64,000 bases of DNA. Source: Amanita rubescens. Its lineage: Eukaryota > Basidiomycota > Agaricomycetes > Agaricales > Amanitaceae. How positions within the stretch are numbered: position 1 is the stretch's first letter; the number at the start of each line of letters is the position of its first letter. The notes beneath the pieces are model-generated. The model was not told where the DNA came from, searched no databases, and saw only the letters and a list, made by a program, of their open reading frames with translations. The stretch spans positions 1 to 64,000 of the forward strand of contig WION01000268.1 in NCBI GenBank assembly GCA_015039365.1, given 5' to 3'. Position numbers and translations under genes: made by a program. Shown here one piece after another: positions 34,213 through 45,717 of the stretch.

Positions 34213-36032
34213 CTACACACCCCTAATCCGCTTAACACCCTTAACAATCCTCACCGCACACCAATGCGCACTATACGCAAGGAACTGCAGTGACATAATA
34301 AGCCCCACCAAAAAACTAATAACCAACACCGCTTGTGGCCACGCATCGTACGCTACAAGACCGAGGAAGATCATTAACGATACCCCCGAGATGAGCATAC
34401 AAAGTGCCGGAACGCGGGCGGCGAGAGAGAAAAAGAAGTACGAGTCGAATAGGTCTTTTGCTCGTCTCTGTAGGGACCAAAGTTATTAAAGTTGTTAACG
34501 ATGGAGTTGGAAGAGAACGTTACTATAAAGGTTTGGAGGTCAGCCCAGTTGTACCGGAATAGGAACCATGTGTCGCATGCGATGCCGAGGCCGGTTGCGA
34601 TGCAGCTGGCGGCTACGGCGTGTCTGCACCATGGATCAGTGGCAAGGATGGAATTCATAGAGAGCGAAAAGGCTCCGGTATTAAGGCTGATGGTTACGTC
34701 AGCACTATATTTGGAATTAGGGTCAAGGGAATGGGAGTTTTGACGTACGCGGCGAGGGCGACGAGCTAAGTAACGATGCTTAGAAGAGAGATACCAGGAG
34801 AGGAGAAAAATGCTTACGAGTCCACCGACGTAAGTCCATTCTTGTTGAAGTCGGTGAAAGACTTTTTCAAAGTGTGAGTCTAGTACGGCTTCTTTCATTT
34901 CTTGGTATACAGTGAAGGAGGCGAGGATTTGTTCTGTCAAGTGTAGAGAGGGTAGGACCTTGATCTCTTCAGCGATATATTGAGGAAGATCAGACGCCGC
35001 GAACCATGGAGCATCGGGTAGTTGGATTTCGCGTGTGTACATGGCAAGGATTTCAGAGCATCCTGATGATTTGTTGTCGATGTTTTCTTGAAGGGTATCG
35101 TCGTTGCATATATCCATGAGGGATGTTTTGATTGGTTCATCGGGTTCATCAGAGGTGTAGTCTTCAGAGAAGGGTTCTTCGTCGGAAAAGATGGTGTATC
35201 CACGTATCCGGCGCCTGCGTAAGCCGGACTGAGCCATTTGAGGTATTGGAGAGGTTGGTGAAGGGGGATCATTAAGGGTGTCGGAGGAATCTGAGCCTGG
35301 CAAGGAATGAGCATCAGTTGTTAATGAATGCAGGTATATGCTCACTGCTGCAAGGATCGGTAAAGTATCCGGGTTCAGGCGTGGCATGCCTAGAGTCGTT
35401 TTCGGATAATTCTTGCTCGTCCAGGTCCGGGAATTGTGAGGTTGAATCAGGTGGGCGGAGTTGGATGTGAAGAAGAGCGCCGTTCTGTGGCTTGCCTTTC
35501 GTTGACACGGCACGTTGGCACTGTAACCGGATTTCCAATTCTTCGCGCGACAAGTTTAAGCATGGCACCATTAGCATAAAGACGAAAAAAAGCTCACTGC
35601 GTTCCAACTCCTGTCTTTTCAACAAGTCTCCCAACGAGTGCGAAGCAGTGGCAACCAGGCTACGCCTCTTTCCCTTCTTTTTCGTCTGCGATATACGCCA
35701 GATCTTCACCTCCATAACGGAGGTCATACTTGCATTGTGACTAATACAAGTCAGCGCCCAAGAAATGACGAAAGGGCAAAGACGCACAAGCGAAAAGTGT
35801 CTTTATGGTTCGGATTCTGGCCGTCGCATCCCATGGAAAACTCGTAAGAATGGTGTTTATCTACTTCTACTGTAAGGATAGGCCTCCAGGACTTCTCGGG
35901 ACGCATCAAGCGTAGCCCTTGGATCCGGATGGCTGTGGTAGCCTGAGAATTGTACTGGTCATGACGTAGTGATTGACACTAATACCTGTTAAATGCCACA
36001 ATCTTCTCCAGCGCTAAGTTCCAAATCGTCAT
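34213..36032 (-). CDS. C2-like domain protein with C-terminal membrane segments
   Basis: A basidiomycete-restricted architecture, from memory. The exon at about 35810-35945 has SWRPILTVEVDKHHSYEF and GCDGQNPNHKDTF; the next have VMEVKIWRISQTKKKGKRR..LVATASHSLGDLL and GALLHIQLRPP, which fit the strands of a C2-type beta sandwich. A long acidic, Ser/Pro-rich linker follows, then a helical part (ILASFTVYQEMKEAVLDSHFEKVFHRL). Hydrophobic helices come next, around VALAALNTGAFSL, ASCIATGLGIACDTWFLF and LISGVSLMIFLGLVAYDAW..AVLVISFLVGLIMSLQFLAY. Introns of 45-60 bp join the exons (for example GL|LVALAA|LNTG). The start is uncertain; ATG at 36030-36032 is my best guess. It probably binds membranes and stays anchored there. 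Function unknown. Confidence 0.65.
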
Positions 36033-36391
36033 TGGTAGAGAAGAATTACTCACTGGTCCATGTTGGTGGTTGCCATGAAGAAGTTAGAACATGATGGCTG
36101 TGAATATGTGATGCCAAGAGAGTCGGAGGGTTTGGCCAGCGCGCTCAGTGAGGCTGTGTCCGAAAAAGCGGCAAACTTCCCACAACAATGAATTCGTCAG
36201 CGCGCCTACCCCGGGCCAGGGTCGTTGGTAACAGTTGGTAACTGATAAATGTTTGAACGATTACAATTCAAGGCTACATTTGAAGTAGACGATTACTCGC
36301 TGCGCCACACGGCACGATCGGGATCGGCTGATATCATCGAGAAGGAATTGCACAATAAGCGCAAATAGCCGGTTCCTTCGCACTGACCACC
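36033..36391. other. Divergent promoter region
   Basis: It lies between the C2/membrane protein gene and DSK2, which are transcribed away from each other. No further signal was identified. Confidence 0.4.
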
Positions 36392-37844
36392 ATGGCAAAT
36401 GAAGCTAGCTCGCAAGAGATCACGATAAACATCAAAGGTACCAATCGTCTTCCTATTCCTTATCCAAAAACTAAACCCCACCTAGGTCCAAGCGAACTCA
36501 AACTCCAAATTGCAATATCTACCGATAAGACCGTCCTAGAACTCAAGCAACTCATCGCCGCCCAATCAAATGTTGAAGCTGAAAGGCAGAGGTTGATTTA
36601 TTCAGGTGCTTTATCTGCCTTTCGATCCATGTCTCTGGTCGATAAGCTAAATATCGTCGAATCGAAGGTCGCGTGCTCAAGGTTGGCTGCTCCGCTCTCT
36701 CTCCACAGCGCCACACTGAGTTGAATGAATCTTAGGATGAGGACCACTTATCTATGTACAAAATCCAGTCGGCGCACACGATACATATGGTGAAGGGTGT
36801 TTCGCGTTCCGGGGATTCTGGTGCCCCTTCTTCGACACCACAACAACTTCCTACTATGCAAGCCGGGCAGAACCCGCACGATCCTCTTACGCTGCTCAAC
36901 AGCCACCTAGGATTTGGAGCCATGGCTGGCGTGAACCCGTTTCAAGAATTTGGGCTCAACACAAACGACCCAAACATGGTGCGCATATATATACACCGTT
37001 CTCTTAGAGTTACTCACCTGTCCATAGTTCCAATCAATGATGAACACTCCGCAATTCTACCAACAAATGTCTAGCCTGCTCGCCGACCCCGCAATCCTAG
37101 ACCAAGTCATCGCTTCAAACCCCCAGCTCGCCGCCCTTGGACCTCAAGTCAGAGCCGCTTTCCAAAGTCCGCAATTCAGAGAAATGATGTTCGTATCCCT
37201 CTCCTCACCTTCATATAAGTAGATATTCATGAACCTGACTCGCAGGTCAAACCCTGAACGTTTACAACAAATGATGCAGATGGCGAACACGCTCCGCCAG
37301 GCTGGCTTTAATCCCCTCTCCAACCCGTACGGTGGACCTATGGCCATGCCTCCTCTCCCGTTCCAAGCACCCGGCATGCCTTCAGCTACCTCGCCTCCAG
37401 CACAACAAAATCCGTCAGTGCCCGGTGCGACACCAAACACCACCAGCCCCGGCACTGCTCCTGCTAATCAAGCTGGTTCGAGACTACCGGGCGCCGGCTC
37501 CGGCTCACCTTTTGGGATGATGGACCCCGCATTGATGCAACAATTGTTGGCGATGGGTCCGTTCGGTGGCGGTGGTTTCGGTGGTTTCGGCGGATCACCA
37601 CCACCGCCAGCGGCATCAGCACCTCCTGCCGACGCTCGACCACCCGAAGAACGGTTTCAAGTTCAACTACAGGTGAGTTGCGGGTTTTGTTGTTAGCAAC
37701 GGGAGGGAGCTGACGGTTACACGTATCTAGCAATTACAGGATATGGGGTTCACCAGTGCGTCGCAGAATGTTAGAGCGCTTTTGGCGACAGGAGGTAATG
37801 TGCAGTCGGCGATTGAGTATATTCTAGATGGTGGAGGTTTATGA
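36392..37844 (+). CDS. DSK2: Ubiquitin-domain shuttle protein DSK2/ubiquilin
   Basis: It carries ubiquitinated proteins to the proteasome. The N-terminal UBL domain has ITINIKG, LQIAISTDKTVLELKQLIA and AERQRLIYSG, and after an intron RVLKDEDHLSMYKIQ..HTIHMVKG. The STI1-like region has NPFQEFGLNTNDPNM, TPQFYQQMSSLLADPAILDQ and NPERLQQMMQMANTLRQ. A Pro/Ala/Gly-rich linker follows, then the C-terminal UBA domain QLQDMGFTSASQNVRALLATGGNVQSAIEYIL, stop at 37842-37844. Four short introns are implied. Domain order and length (about 390 residues) match the family. A strongly decayed second copy lies at 48.6-49.7 kb. Confidence 0.92.
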
Positions 37845-38075
37845 TTCATGTATTTGACATATGAAGATTAGATTAATTTTCGAACTGAGGTTTGAGTTGT
37901 CAAGGTCGGACTTGTTGATTCCGCCAATGAGTTGTCTAGTGATATGGGAGGCATGAAAACAGTCTGCTAGATTACTCATCATTTACATGGAATTACTTCT
38001 AGTTTTGAAAATCAAGATCATGAAATTCATTCCAAACATAAACTCTGAGCAGTATATTGAAATATGTGCATAGAT

Positions 38076-40843
38076 TCAATGCTTCATCTTTTCCCACATT
38101 CCTTTAACCCTTTTCACAAATGTGGGCTTTTGTTGCACTGCAATGTGTGCCAGTGGTTGCTCAATAGAAGGTGAGGGCTACATTAAATAAGATATGAGAC
38201 ATCAATAAATTAAAATTTGAAGAATGCATGACATACTGGAAGTACCATATTTTCAAGTTGACCCTGTTCTTCAAGCTGCTTTGGTTGCTCAATAGAAGGT
38301 AAGGGCTACATTAAATAAAACATGAGACATCAATAAATTAAAATTTGAAGAATGCATGACATACTGGAGGTACCATACTTTCAAGTTCAAGTTGACCTTG
38401 TTCTTCAAGCTGCTTTGCCTCAACAAGTTTGTCAAGCTCTTTAGTGTAATACAGTGTAAGATGATGTTGAGATCCCATAACAATTTGCATGGTCTGAACA
38501 GCATGAGACAGCAAGGATTCTGCTTCATCCCACCTTCCCTGACTTCTATATGTCACAGCTACAGTGGCCATTGTAGTCAAAGTATGTGGGTGATCTGGTC
38601 CAAGTTTTATTTTACTTGCATTCATCACCTCTACCCCCAGCTTCTCTGCCTCAGACAACCTTCCTTGAACCCAGTAAGTTGATGCCAAATTTCGCATGGT
38701 GATGAGAGTGTCTGGATGGTCTGACCCAAGCTTTGCTTTTCTTGCATTCATCACCTCTACCCCCATCTTCTCTGCCTCATCCCACCTTTCCAAATCCAAG
38801 TATGTTGAAATCAAATTGTGCATGGTGTGGAGAGTATCTGGATGATCTGGTCCTAACTTTGCTTTCCTTGCATTCAGTACCTCTACCTTCAGCTTCTCTG
38901 CCTCATCCCACCTTCCCTGGAATGTATATGTTGATGCCAAACTGTCTATGGTGTGGAGAGTATATGAATGATCTGATCCAAGCTGTGCCTTTCTTATGTT
39001 CATCACCTCCACCTGCAGCTCTTCAGCCTCATCCCACCTCCCCTGATTCCAGTAAGTCAATGCCAAACTGTGCATGCCAGTGAGGGTATGTTGGTGGTGT
39101 GGTCCAAGCTTTGCTTTTTCTGCATTCATCACCTCTAGCTGCAGCTCCTCTGCCTCATCCCACCTCCCCAGCTTCCCATATGCTAATGCTAAATTGTGCA
39201 TAGTGATGAGAGTTTCTAGGTGGTCTGATCCAAGTTTCATCTTCCTCTGTTCAACTGCAACAAGTAACAATTTCTCTTCTTCATCCCAGCTACCCACATG
39301 ATCAAAGGCAAGTGCAAATCTTTCATACTCATCATCATAATACCTGCTTTCCAACTTGAGTTCCAATTCATGCAAAGAGTTTGTCCTAATATGTGGTGCA
39401 AGACATTTGCAGAAAGCATAGTTATCAACTTCCCAATCAAGAACTATTGAACATGATAACAGTGCCCTTACTCTGTGATATTGATCAGCAATCTCTGTCT
39501 TGGGTATGATGTATCTGCTCCACTCATTTACCAATGGATGCATTGAATATAGACGATCCATAACCTTGATTAAGGAAAATGACAGTAAAACTTTGATTCC
39601 ATCCAGGAGCTGCATTCTGTCCCATTCTCCTTCTTTGTTCAAAAGCAAGGTCTGATAATCCAACAATGTTGCTGACAATGGCAAATTGAGCTGTGCCTCC
39701 TCTATAAGATCTCTTTCCACATAATTCTCTGCTGCATTCTTGAATAACTCTTCAGGTATGCTCTCATGATTTAAAAAAGCAAAAGTTCTCAATAGCCTGA
39801 TTGCACTTTGTGCTGCTTGTGCCTCCTGCTCAATTCCTTTTGCAGCCATGTTCTCAATTTGTTCCATTGAAATGTCCCATGTCCCATATGTAGATGTTCC
39901 ATATCCAGATGCACCTGTGAAATCCTTCCTTGCCATCAATTGATTCTTATGCCCCCTGAATAGTTCCAAATAATCATTAATGCTACATCCAAAACTTTGG
40001 ATGAATGATCCTGCTTGGTCAACAGCAAGTGGGATTCCACCTACTTCTGACACAACTTCTGTGGCCATATTTTTAATATGGTCAGATGCCCCATCAAGCA
40101 TAGCAGATTTCAAAAGCAAAGACACAGCTTCACCATCTGACATATCAACCACATTCTCTGCAACCACTGTGAGCCTCTTCAATTCCACATTCCTGCTTGT
40201 TATCAAAATATTTCCTCCATTCCCAGGTGGAAGAAACTTTTCAGCCACTGAATAATGACCATCTGCATTATCATACACCATAAGCCACTTGCATTTCTCA
40301 GAAATCCATTTGAGAGCAGATGCAGCTGAGGAACTTCCTCCTTGTTGGACATTGTTGGCCATGGCTATCTGCTTTAGTCCAAGTTCAAGAGTAGCCTCTG
40401 AAGAAGCATTAAGCCAGTATATGTCAGAAAACCTTGGACACCTGATTCATCTTTGTTAAATATTAGATCATGCAAATACTCACAAATCTGGATTTTCTTC
40501 AATGAATTTCAAGCATATCTGAGTTTTACCAATACCCCCTAGACCATACAATAGGAATGACTTCCTCTTGCCTTCAGTAGAGCTAAAACATTCCTTCAGC
40601 CTTTGCAAATATTCATCTCTACCCATGAAGAATGTACTGGAATGCTTAAGGTGTGGTAAAGGTGGTAGTGTCTCAGCAGTGGCTGAACGATTGTTAATGA
40701 TAGTTATCTAGTATGGGCTAAGGTCATTGTCATGTCATAAAATAGACAATATTTAGTGGGGCAACCTCTGTAAATTGGGAACCTGTTATGGAGAAATTGC
40801 GGGCCCCTTGAAATGACCCCATAGCCTGAGATGGGTATGACAT
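38076..40843 (-). CDS. NLR3: NB-ARC ATPase with 6 TPR units and a cationic C-terminal tail
   Basis: Paralogue of NLR1 and NLR2. The N-terminal exon reads MSYPSQAMGSFQGARNFSI, so it has diverged from FHGAHDFS. P-loop GLGGIGKTQICLKF, WLMVYDNADG, ILITSRN, GGIPLAVDQAG and MHD-like YSMHPLVNEWSR are present. Six 42-residue TPR units follow, then a half unit (IVMGSQHHLTL). The tail is encoded by small exons. One exon-intron unit of about 128 bp has been duplicated in tandem, giving two copies of a segment with LPSIEQPKQLEEQGQLE. The C-terminus is KPTFVKRVKGMWEKMKH with stop at 38076-38078. Splice sites resemble those of NLR1, including AAG acceptors. Role as an intracellular receptor is inferred. 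Confidence 0.87.
38155..38416 (-). repeat. Tandem duplication of a tail exon plus intron in NLR3
   Basis: 38155-38282 and 38283-38416 are near-identical. The second copy has six extra bases (CAAGTT) inside the exon. Both copies keep functional-looking splice sites (GTATGTCATGC donor, TTTAATGTAG acceptor), so the transcript should contain both exons. Confidence 0.85.
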
Positions 40844-40940
40844 GCTGACTATAGTAAACCAGGACCAAGCAAGTCAGTTTTACATTTATACTTGTGACCC
40901 AAATTCTGTTTACCTAATAGTACTGCTCAATGACTTGAGT

Positions 40941-41020
40941 ATGTCGTGGTCGAGAGGAAGTACTGGATGTAACGCGCGTCACAAACGATGCCGTGGAAAA
41001 AGGATTCGGCAAAGTCGATC
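40941..41020 (-). promoter_or_regulatory. Conserved upstream block of NLR3
   Basis: Toward the gene: GACTTTGCCGAATCC, TTTTTCCACGGC, GTGACGCGCGTTAC and GACCACGACATAC. Order and spacing match NLR1, less exactly NLR2. It ends about 98 bp before the ATG. Confidence 0.6.
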
Positions 41021-41211
41021 GTCATGTGACTCCTCCCAAGAGTATGACAACCCAGTCTGAACCCCAACACCAGTCGAGACTGCCCTAGTTGAGCGTGCCG
41101 AGTCCGCGCCTGAATGTCATTACGGGCTTCTCTGTACCCTCACCACTTGCCGAGTTGCTAAAATGCGCTTCCAAGGACCCGCTTATGTGAGTACGGGCTT
41201 CGGTTCATCCC

Positions 41212-41310
41212 TTGCCACTCGCTGACTGTCAAGTCGTCTTTTCGGTCGCCTTCTCTGCTGACGGCTCACGCATCATCTCCGGATCACTTGACAACATGCC
41301 ATACCAACGT
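41212..41310 (+). pseudogene. Relic of a WD40 repeat
   Basis: The frame reads VFSVAFSADGSRIISGSLDN, a typical WD40 blade text as found in fungal NACHT-WD40 receptors. Only one blade is visible, with no NTPase domain beside it. Confidence 0.5.
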
Positions 41311-41967
41311 CGGGATTGCAGGTATGTCTTTAAATCTCACTATATGCGCCATGTTCACCATTCCTATGCCTCCCGTTACACTCAACTCCGCTTTCAACCT
41401 CCAGTAGAGTATAGGTTTACCGAGGCTAGCGTTCCATTTGACGTTCATGTTCTAATTCACTCTACTCATTTACTTCCCAGCAGTATTCCATCTATCACAT
41501 GAATTTGACCCATCACTATCGCAAATACGGACTGAATTGCTACCTCTCCTCCAACGACACTTGCTTTCAAACAGTTTTCTGCACGCTTTGTACCTGATTT
41601 CAGTTTGTATTCCCGCAGTACATATCATAATACAGTGATTTTCGTGTGGCATTGATAAGTGTGAACCATTGAAAAAGAAGAAAAACCACTCAAGAGAGCG
41701 GTCAAAGTGCCTTCAGAGCCGTTAAATCGGGCGGGCTGCGTGTGGGTAATAACAGGGGCACGGAAGGCACGATGGCGATGTAGGCTCAGCCGGGTTGAGA
41801 TTGATGACGGATGTGTAAGTGATGCGAAGAGAAAGGTCGGAGAGGTGGTCGGATAGTGTCGACATTTTCTTGGACCATTCCGTTCCGATTTCCCAGTTAG
41901 CCACGATTCCCGCCGTAGTTCGAGGATCGCATTCAACGAATCGCGAAACTGCAGCCTGTTATATTGA

Positions 41968-42819
41968 TCGTCCGTGACCGGGGACCAAACGTGCTCCAAC
42001 GACCCGTCATCTTCGAGACTTCGACCAATTGTTTGCTCCCCATGCTTGTTCAATCCGTCGTCACTGCTTATGACCATATTGAGGGCCAAAGTGGTAGATA
42101 AGACGTGGAGCGAACATTCAGTCATTGTAACCCATTCAATTAGTCATCATCTGTGTCCCAACACGAACCCCCGCATCTAATCCAAAATCGGCAGCCTATG
42201 CGTCGACTTCATACGTTTTCTCCAAGTCTAGATCAGAGAAGACGTCTCCACGAGTTATTCCCCGCTCTGCAACGAGAGAGCCGCAGCTTCGTTCGGGCAT
42301 TCGAGGGAACTGCTTCCGCTTGGGCGGGAACGGAACTATATCGATATATGCTTCTGACGCTCTGCTCCGTCAGGCGACTATGCTTAATAATACGGCCCAA
42401 CCTCATTGAGGTCATATGGGAAGGAAAAGGATGCGTGCCGGGCCTCGTCACGTAGGCAGGAGAGTTTGATCAAAACCTAGTGGTTCTCAGAGGACGGAAG
42501 TATTGACGGGCCGCGATGCAGTAGCTGGATGTTGGCGGTGAGTAAGAACCATTAATTCGACGTAGCCGGCGAACCAATTTTCAGTCTCCTATATCCATTC
42601 CCTCAGCGCGTTCGCAGAGATAAAGCACGTTCAACCAGGATCAATTGCGAGCCTTCTAAAGGGCAACAACTGCTGTGCGACAGTGGTGAGGAATTAGCAT
42701 ACGCGTCCTGCAGAGAGCATCCCAAACGCACCTATCAAGAGGCCGAACGGCGTGTGTGAAGATATATGCCCTAAAAAAGCGGCTCCTCCAAGAACTGCGT
42801 ATCTTAGTCCTCGGAAGCC
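41968..42819. repeat. Segmental duplication, copy 2
   Basis: Partner of 27403-28276 in the same orientation. It lies 5' of NLR3, whereas copy 1 lies 3' of NLR2. Small insertions and deletions separate the copies. Confidence 0.8.
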
Positions 42820-44400
42820 AGGGGTGGATTTGAGGGAGAGGTTGCCATACGCCGTAACTCTTTTAAAGTGTTCTAATCCGTTAGCACCAGAATCCTCTCA
42901 GCGCTGCTGACTTTGATTGTTCTCGCGATGATAACGTACTTGTCGAAGTAGAGGGGGGAAATGAACATCGCATCAGGTGTTGCCCCGATTGGCAAGGGGG
43001 ATTGGAGGGTTGAACAGATTTCTTGCTCCCAGCTTCAACACTTCGAATGATGCAAGGTTCCAACCTGAGTGACGATGGCTTTCTTAGGATGACTTATCAA
43101 AACACGAGATCGTATTTTCTAGTACGAATCTAAGTTGAGAAGCGGAAAAACGCGCATATTGTCTCACCTGTACGTCCAAAGCGGAAAATCCCGTTTTGCT
43201 AATGGAGCCGGCTGGAAGTTAGGTATAGGTGCTAGCGTGGCTAGAGCAAGACGAGAAGAAGGTGGTGGTCCTGCATTAGATGAGCTGTTCCTCCATCTTC
43301 ACGCTGTTGAGCAGAGTCGAAAGAGCGAGATGTTGTTGGGGCAGGGGTAGCCGTGCCTACTTCAACGTCTTCCTCGAAATCCGCATAGAACCCTTGAGGA
43401 GAGGACCGTAGTATGTTCCTCGTACGACAAGGCATATAGCTGATCATCCAATGCGCTACAAAGAGGATCCGGTAAATGGTGGGGGCATAGGTAGCTTGAA
43501 TGAGTGGAGGGACTTGGTACGGATTGCGGGCGTCGGCAGCGAAGGGGAACGGCAGTGAAGAATGTGATGAAGTTGGCTGGGAGTGGTGAGGGACGTCAGC
43601 AGTAAATGATAGCAGTGGGAGATAACACTCACTGTCAAAGCCGATGCCACATCCCAGAGCGAGAGCAGTGAGAGCAGGAGTGGCCAGAGCAGACGTCGCC
43701 AGAGCGTGAGTCGTCAAAGCGTTGTTCCGAGGCCTGAAAGGACTCGGTATCTTGCTGACGCGGCTTTGTCCGGTCAATGAACCGGGAAAACGCGAGACAC
43801 GCCCAGACGCGAGACATACCCACGGGAGCACGGGCCGCCGGCTCCATTCGGTAAAATGAGACCCGACGCACTCCTGCTCACTATGCCACGTCTCTTGCTT
43901 GGTTTACATCCACCCGTGAAAGGACTCCCTCGCCAATCCGTTCGATCGCGCTGACCAACTGTGTTCCACGGTCAGCTTGTTTCAATCATACCCTCCGCAC
44001 GGTCTTTTTTGGGATTAGGATGCGGCGAATCCCGACTCGCGGCACATGTCCCGCTCAAGCACCATGCCAAATCCTGCCCCGCGTTTTTTACAACAACGCG
44101 AAAGGCTCGACACCTGCCTGTGACCCCTCTACACCTCTCCATACCCAATCCCACCCACAGGTACCTCTTCCAACCACCCATTTACGCCCACCTGCGACCT
44201 CTTACTATGTGCTTAGCTTGTTTCCAAAAAAGGAGAGGCTCGCTGGCGAACGTCTCCTTTTTGGGACATCTCCTTTCAACATTGTCCGCCCATGTCCAAC
44301 CATTTACACGACATCTCCTTTTTTTGGGGGGAGAAACATACCAACATCGTCCGTCGATGTGCCTCTTCCGAGCACGTGGAACCCTTTACACCCACCCGTT
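42820..44400. other. Region with unrecognised minus-strand ORFs
   Basis: A minus-strand ORF (43241-43831) contains YAPTIYRILFVAHWMISYM and ILRSSPQGFYADFEEDVEV and looks protein-like in its second half. Another stretch near 43000-43060 reads SFEVLKLGARNLFNPPIPL in one frame. They could be exons of one gene, but I could not connect them convincingly and recognise no family. Confidence 0.3.
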
Positions 44401-45110
44401 ATCCCTCTACACCCTGGATCTTTTTCGCTATATGATGCTCTTAACGGGAGCGATATTAAGCGGATCTACTGCCCTTCAGGCTTTCGCAAGGGTCCAATAC
44501 GACGATTCAGATCTGGATAGCAGCTATTGTTCAAACCTTTTTGGCCACCTTCGCATACGCTCAATCTGACCGCGAACAAACGACGTTCTGGATCCCGGGG
44601 ATGGTTATCCTGGTCAAACAGAAATAAAACGCGTGGATATGTTTGTTCGGATTGGAACGAAAAGAGTTATTCAGCTCATTAGTACTGAACGCGATCCCGT
44701 TTTCGCTGTTTTACAATTTCACTACAGTAAGTCATTTGTGTGATATTACCGAGATTTACTGAGCATTTTTAACAGCTTGCGTCATGAATATAATCACTCA
44801 CGGCGTATGCGTTATTTCCATTTACAACCTTCTGCGAACGGAAAACACTTGTTTGTGGAACAACAACGAACAAATTTATTTCTGCACTTGAGAAATACGA
44901 GGAGCGTGGATGGAAGACACTTTCACACGTAATAGTCAACTCACTGTTTAAGGTACTAACGACAGAACTTCTTCTCAAGAATAGGAGAATTGGTGACGAT
45001 CATTGCTGGTCTCAACAGTTGTTTCCTATGATCAACGTTCCTGACTTGGACCTTTCAATTCAATTCAATTTCAAATGAAAGATTACCTTTCAGAAAAAGA
45101 TGACGTTTTA
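44400..45110 (+). pseudogene. Decayed gene of a nucleotidyltransferase-like basidiomycete family
   Basis: The pieces in order are MMLLTGAILSGSTALQAF..DDSDLD, then RVDMFVRIGTKRVIQLISTERDPVFAVLQFHY. A GT..CAG intron is followed by CVMNIITHGVCVISIYNLL, then LEKYEERGWKTLSH and RRIGDDHCWSQQL. The GS(x)nSDLD pattern resembles the metal-binding motif of nucleotidyltransferase folds (inference), and the whole order matches proteins I recall from Agaricomycetes. Frame changes and stops, for example just after SDLD, indicate decay. The upstream ORF starting at 43961 does not look like a real N-terminus. Confidence 0.5.
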
Positions 45111-45717
45111 CGGGGTCTTGCGAAACCTATCGTTTGGGTCTTCACTGGTAGGTTGAACGTCATAGAGGATTAAATGATTTTGTTTGTAGTACTTGACGAA
45201 AAAAAAAGCTTGCATCACACCTTCGCATATTCTTTTTCAATGAGGAAAAAGCAACGACAAAAGCACCACTTACCACACTCCTCGACTGTCCCATCTTCTC
45301 AACGTCAATGCAACTGCGCGGGATTCTTCTCGTCATCGCCATCTCCTTCGCACTCGTCGCCAACTCGATCTTCACACCCTCTTCCATCCCTCTATAAACC
45401 CGCTCAGCACTTTCAATATACTTACCGCTCGCAAGCACTTTTAACTGTGAGAAAGGTGGACCCCATGGTAGCGACTAACGGACGCTGTATCAACCAGATT
45501 CACGCAGATTGTACTTTTGCTACGCGCGCAATTCTATTGTATGGTTTCATGATGGCATGATCACTGGAGTTAATATGTCAATGGTTAATAAACAATGATG
45601 TCAACTTGCAGAAATGCAGGAACAAAGTATGGCCTCGGACCTTGCCAGCGCGATGCGGTGGCCCACTCCTCAAGTTTGGCCGAGCGTTAAGCGGCCCGAG
45701 CGGAAATGGCCGAAAAC
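45111..45717. other. Spacer with a possible short secreted peptide ORF
   Basis: ATG near 45308 opens MQLRGILLVIAISFALVANS, a signal-peptide-like text that stops after 29 codons. It may be the first exon of a small gene or chance. Nothing else was recognised. Confidence 0.25.

Noticed and set aside
41625..42125. 166-codon minus-strand ORF in segmental duplication copy 2
   Set aside because: The frame is not kept in copy 1 and no domain is visible.
43961..44569. 202-codon ORF as a complete gene
   Set aside because: Only the last 40 codons resemble a known family; the front is basic and Pro-rich without features, and downstream family blocks lie in other frames.
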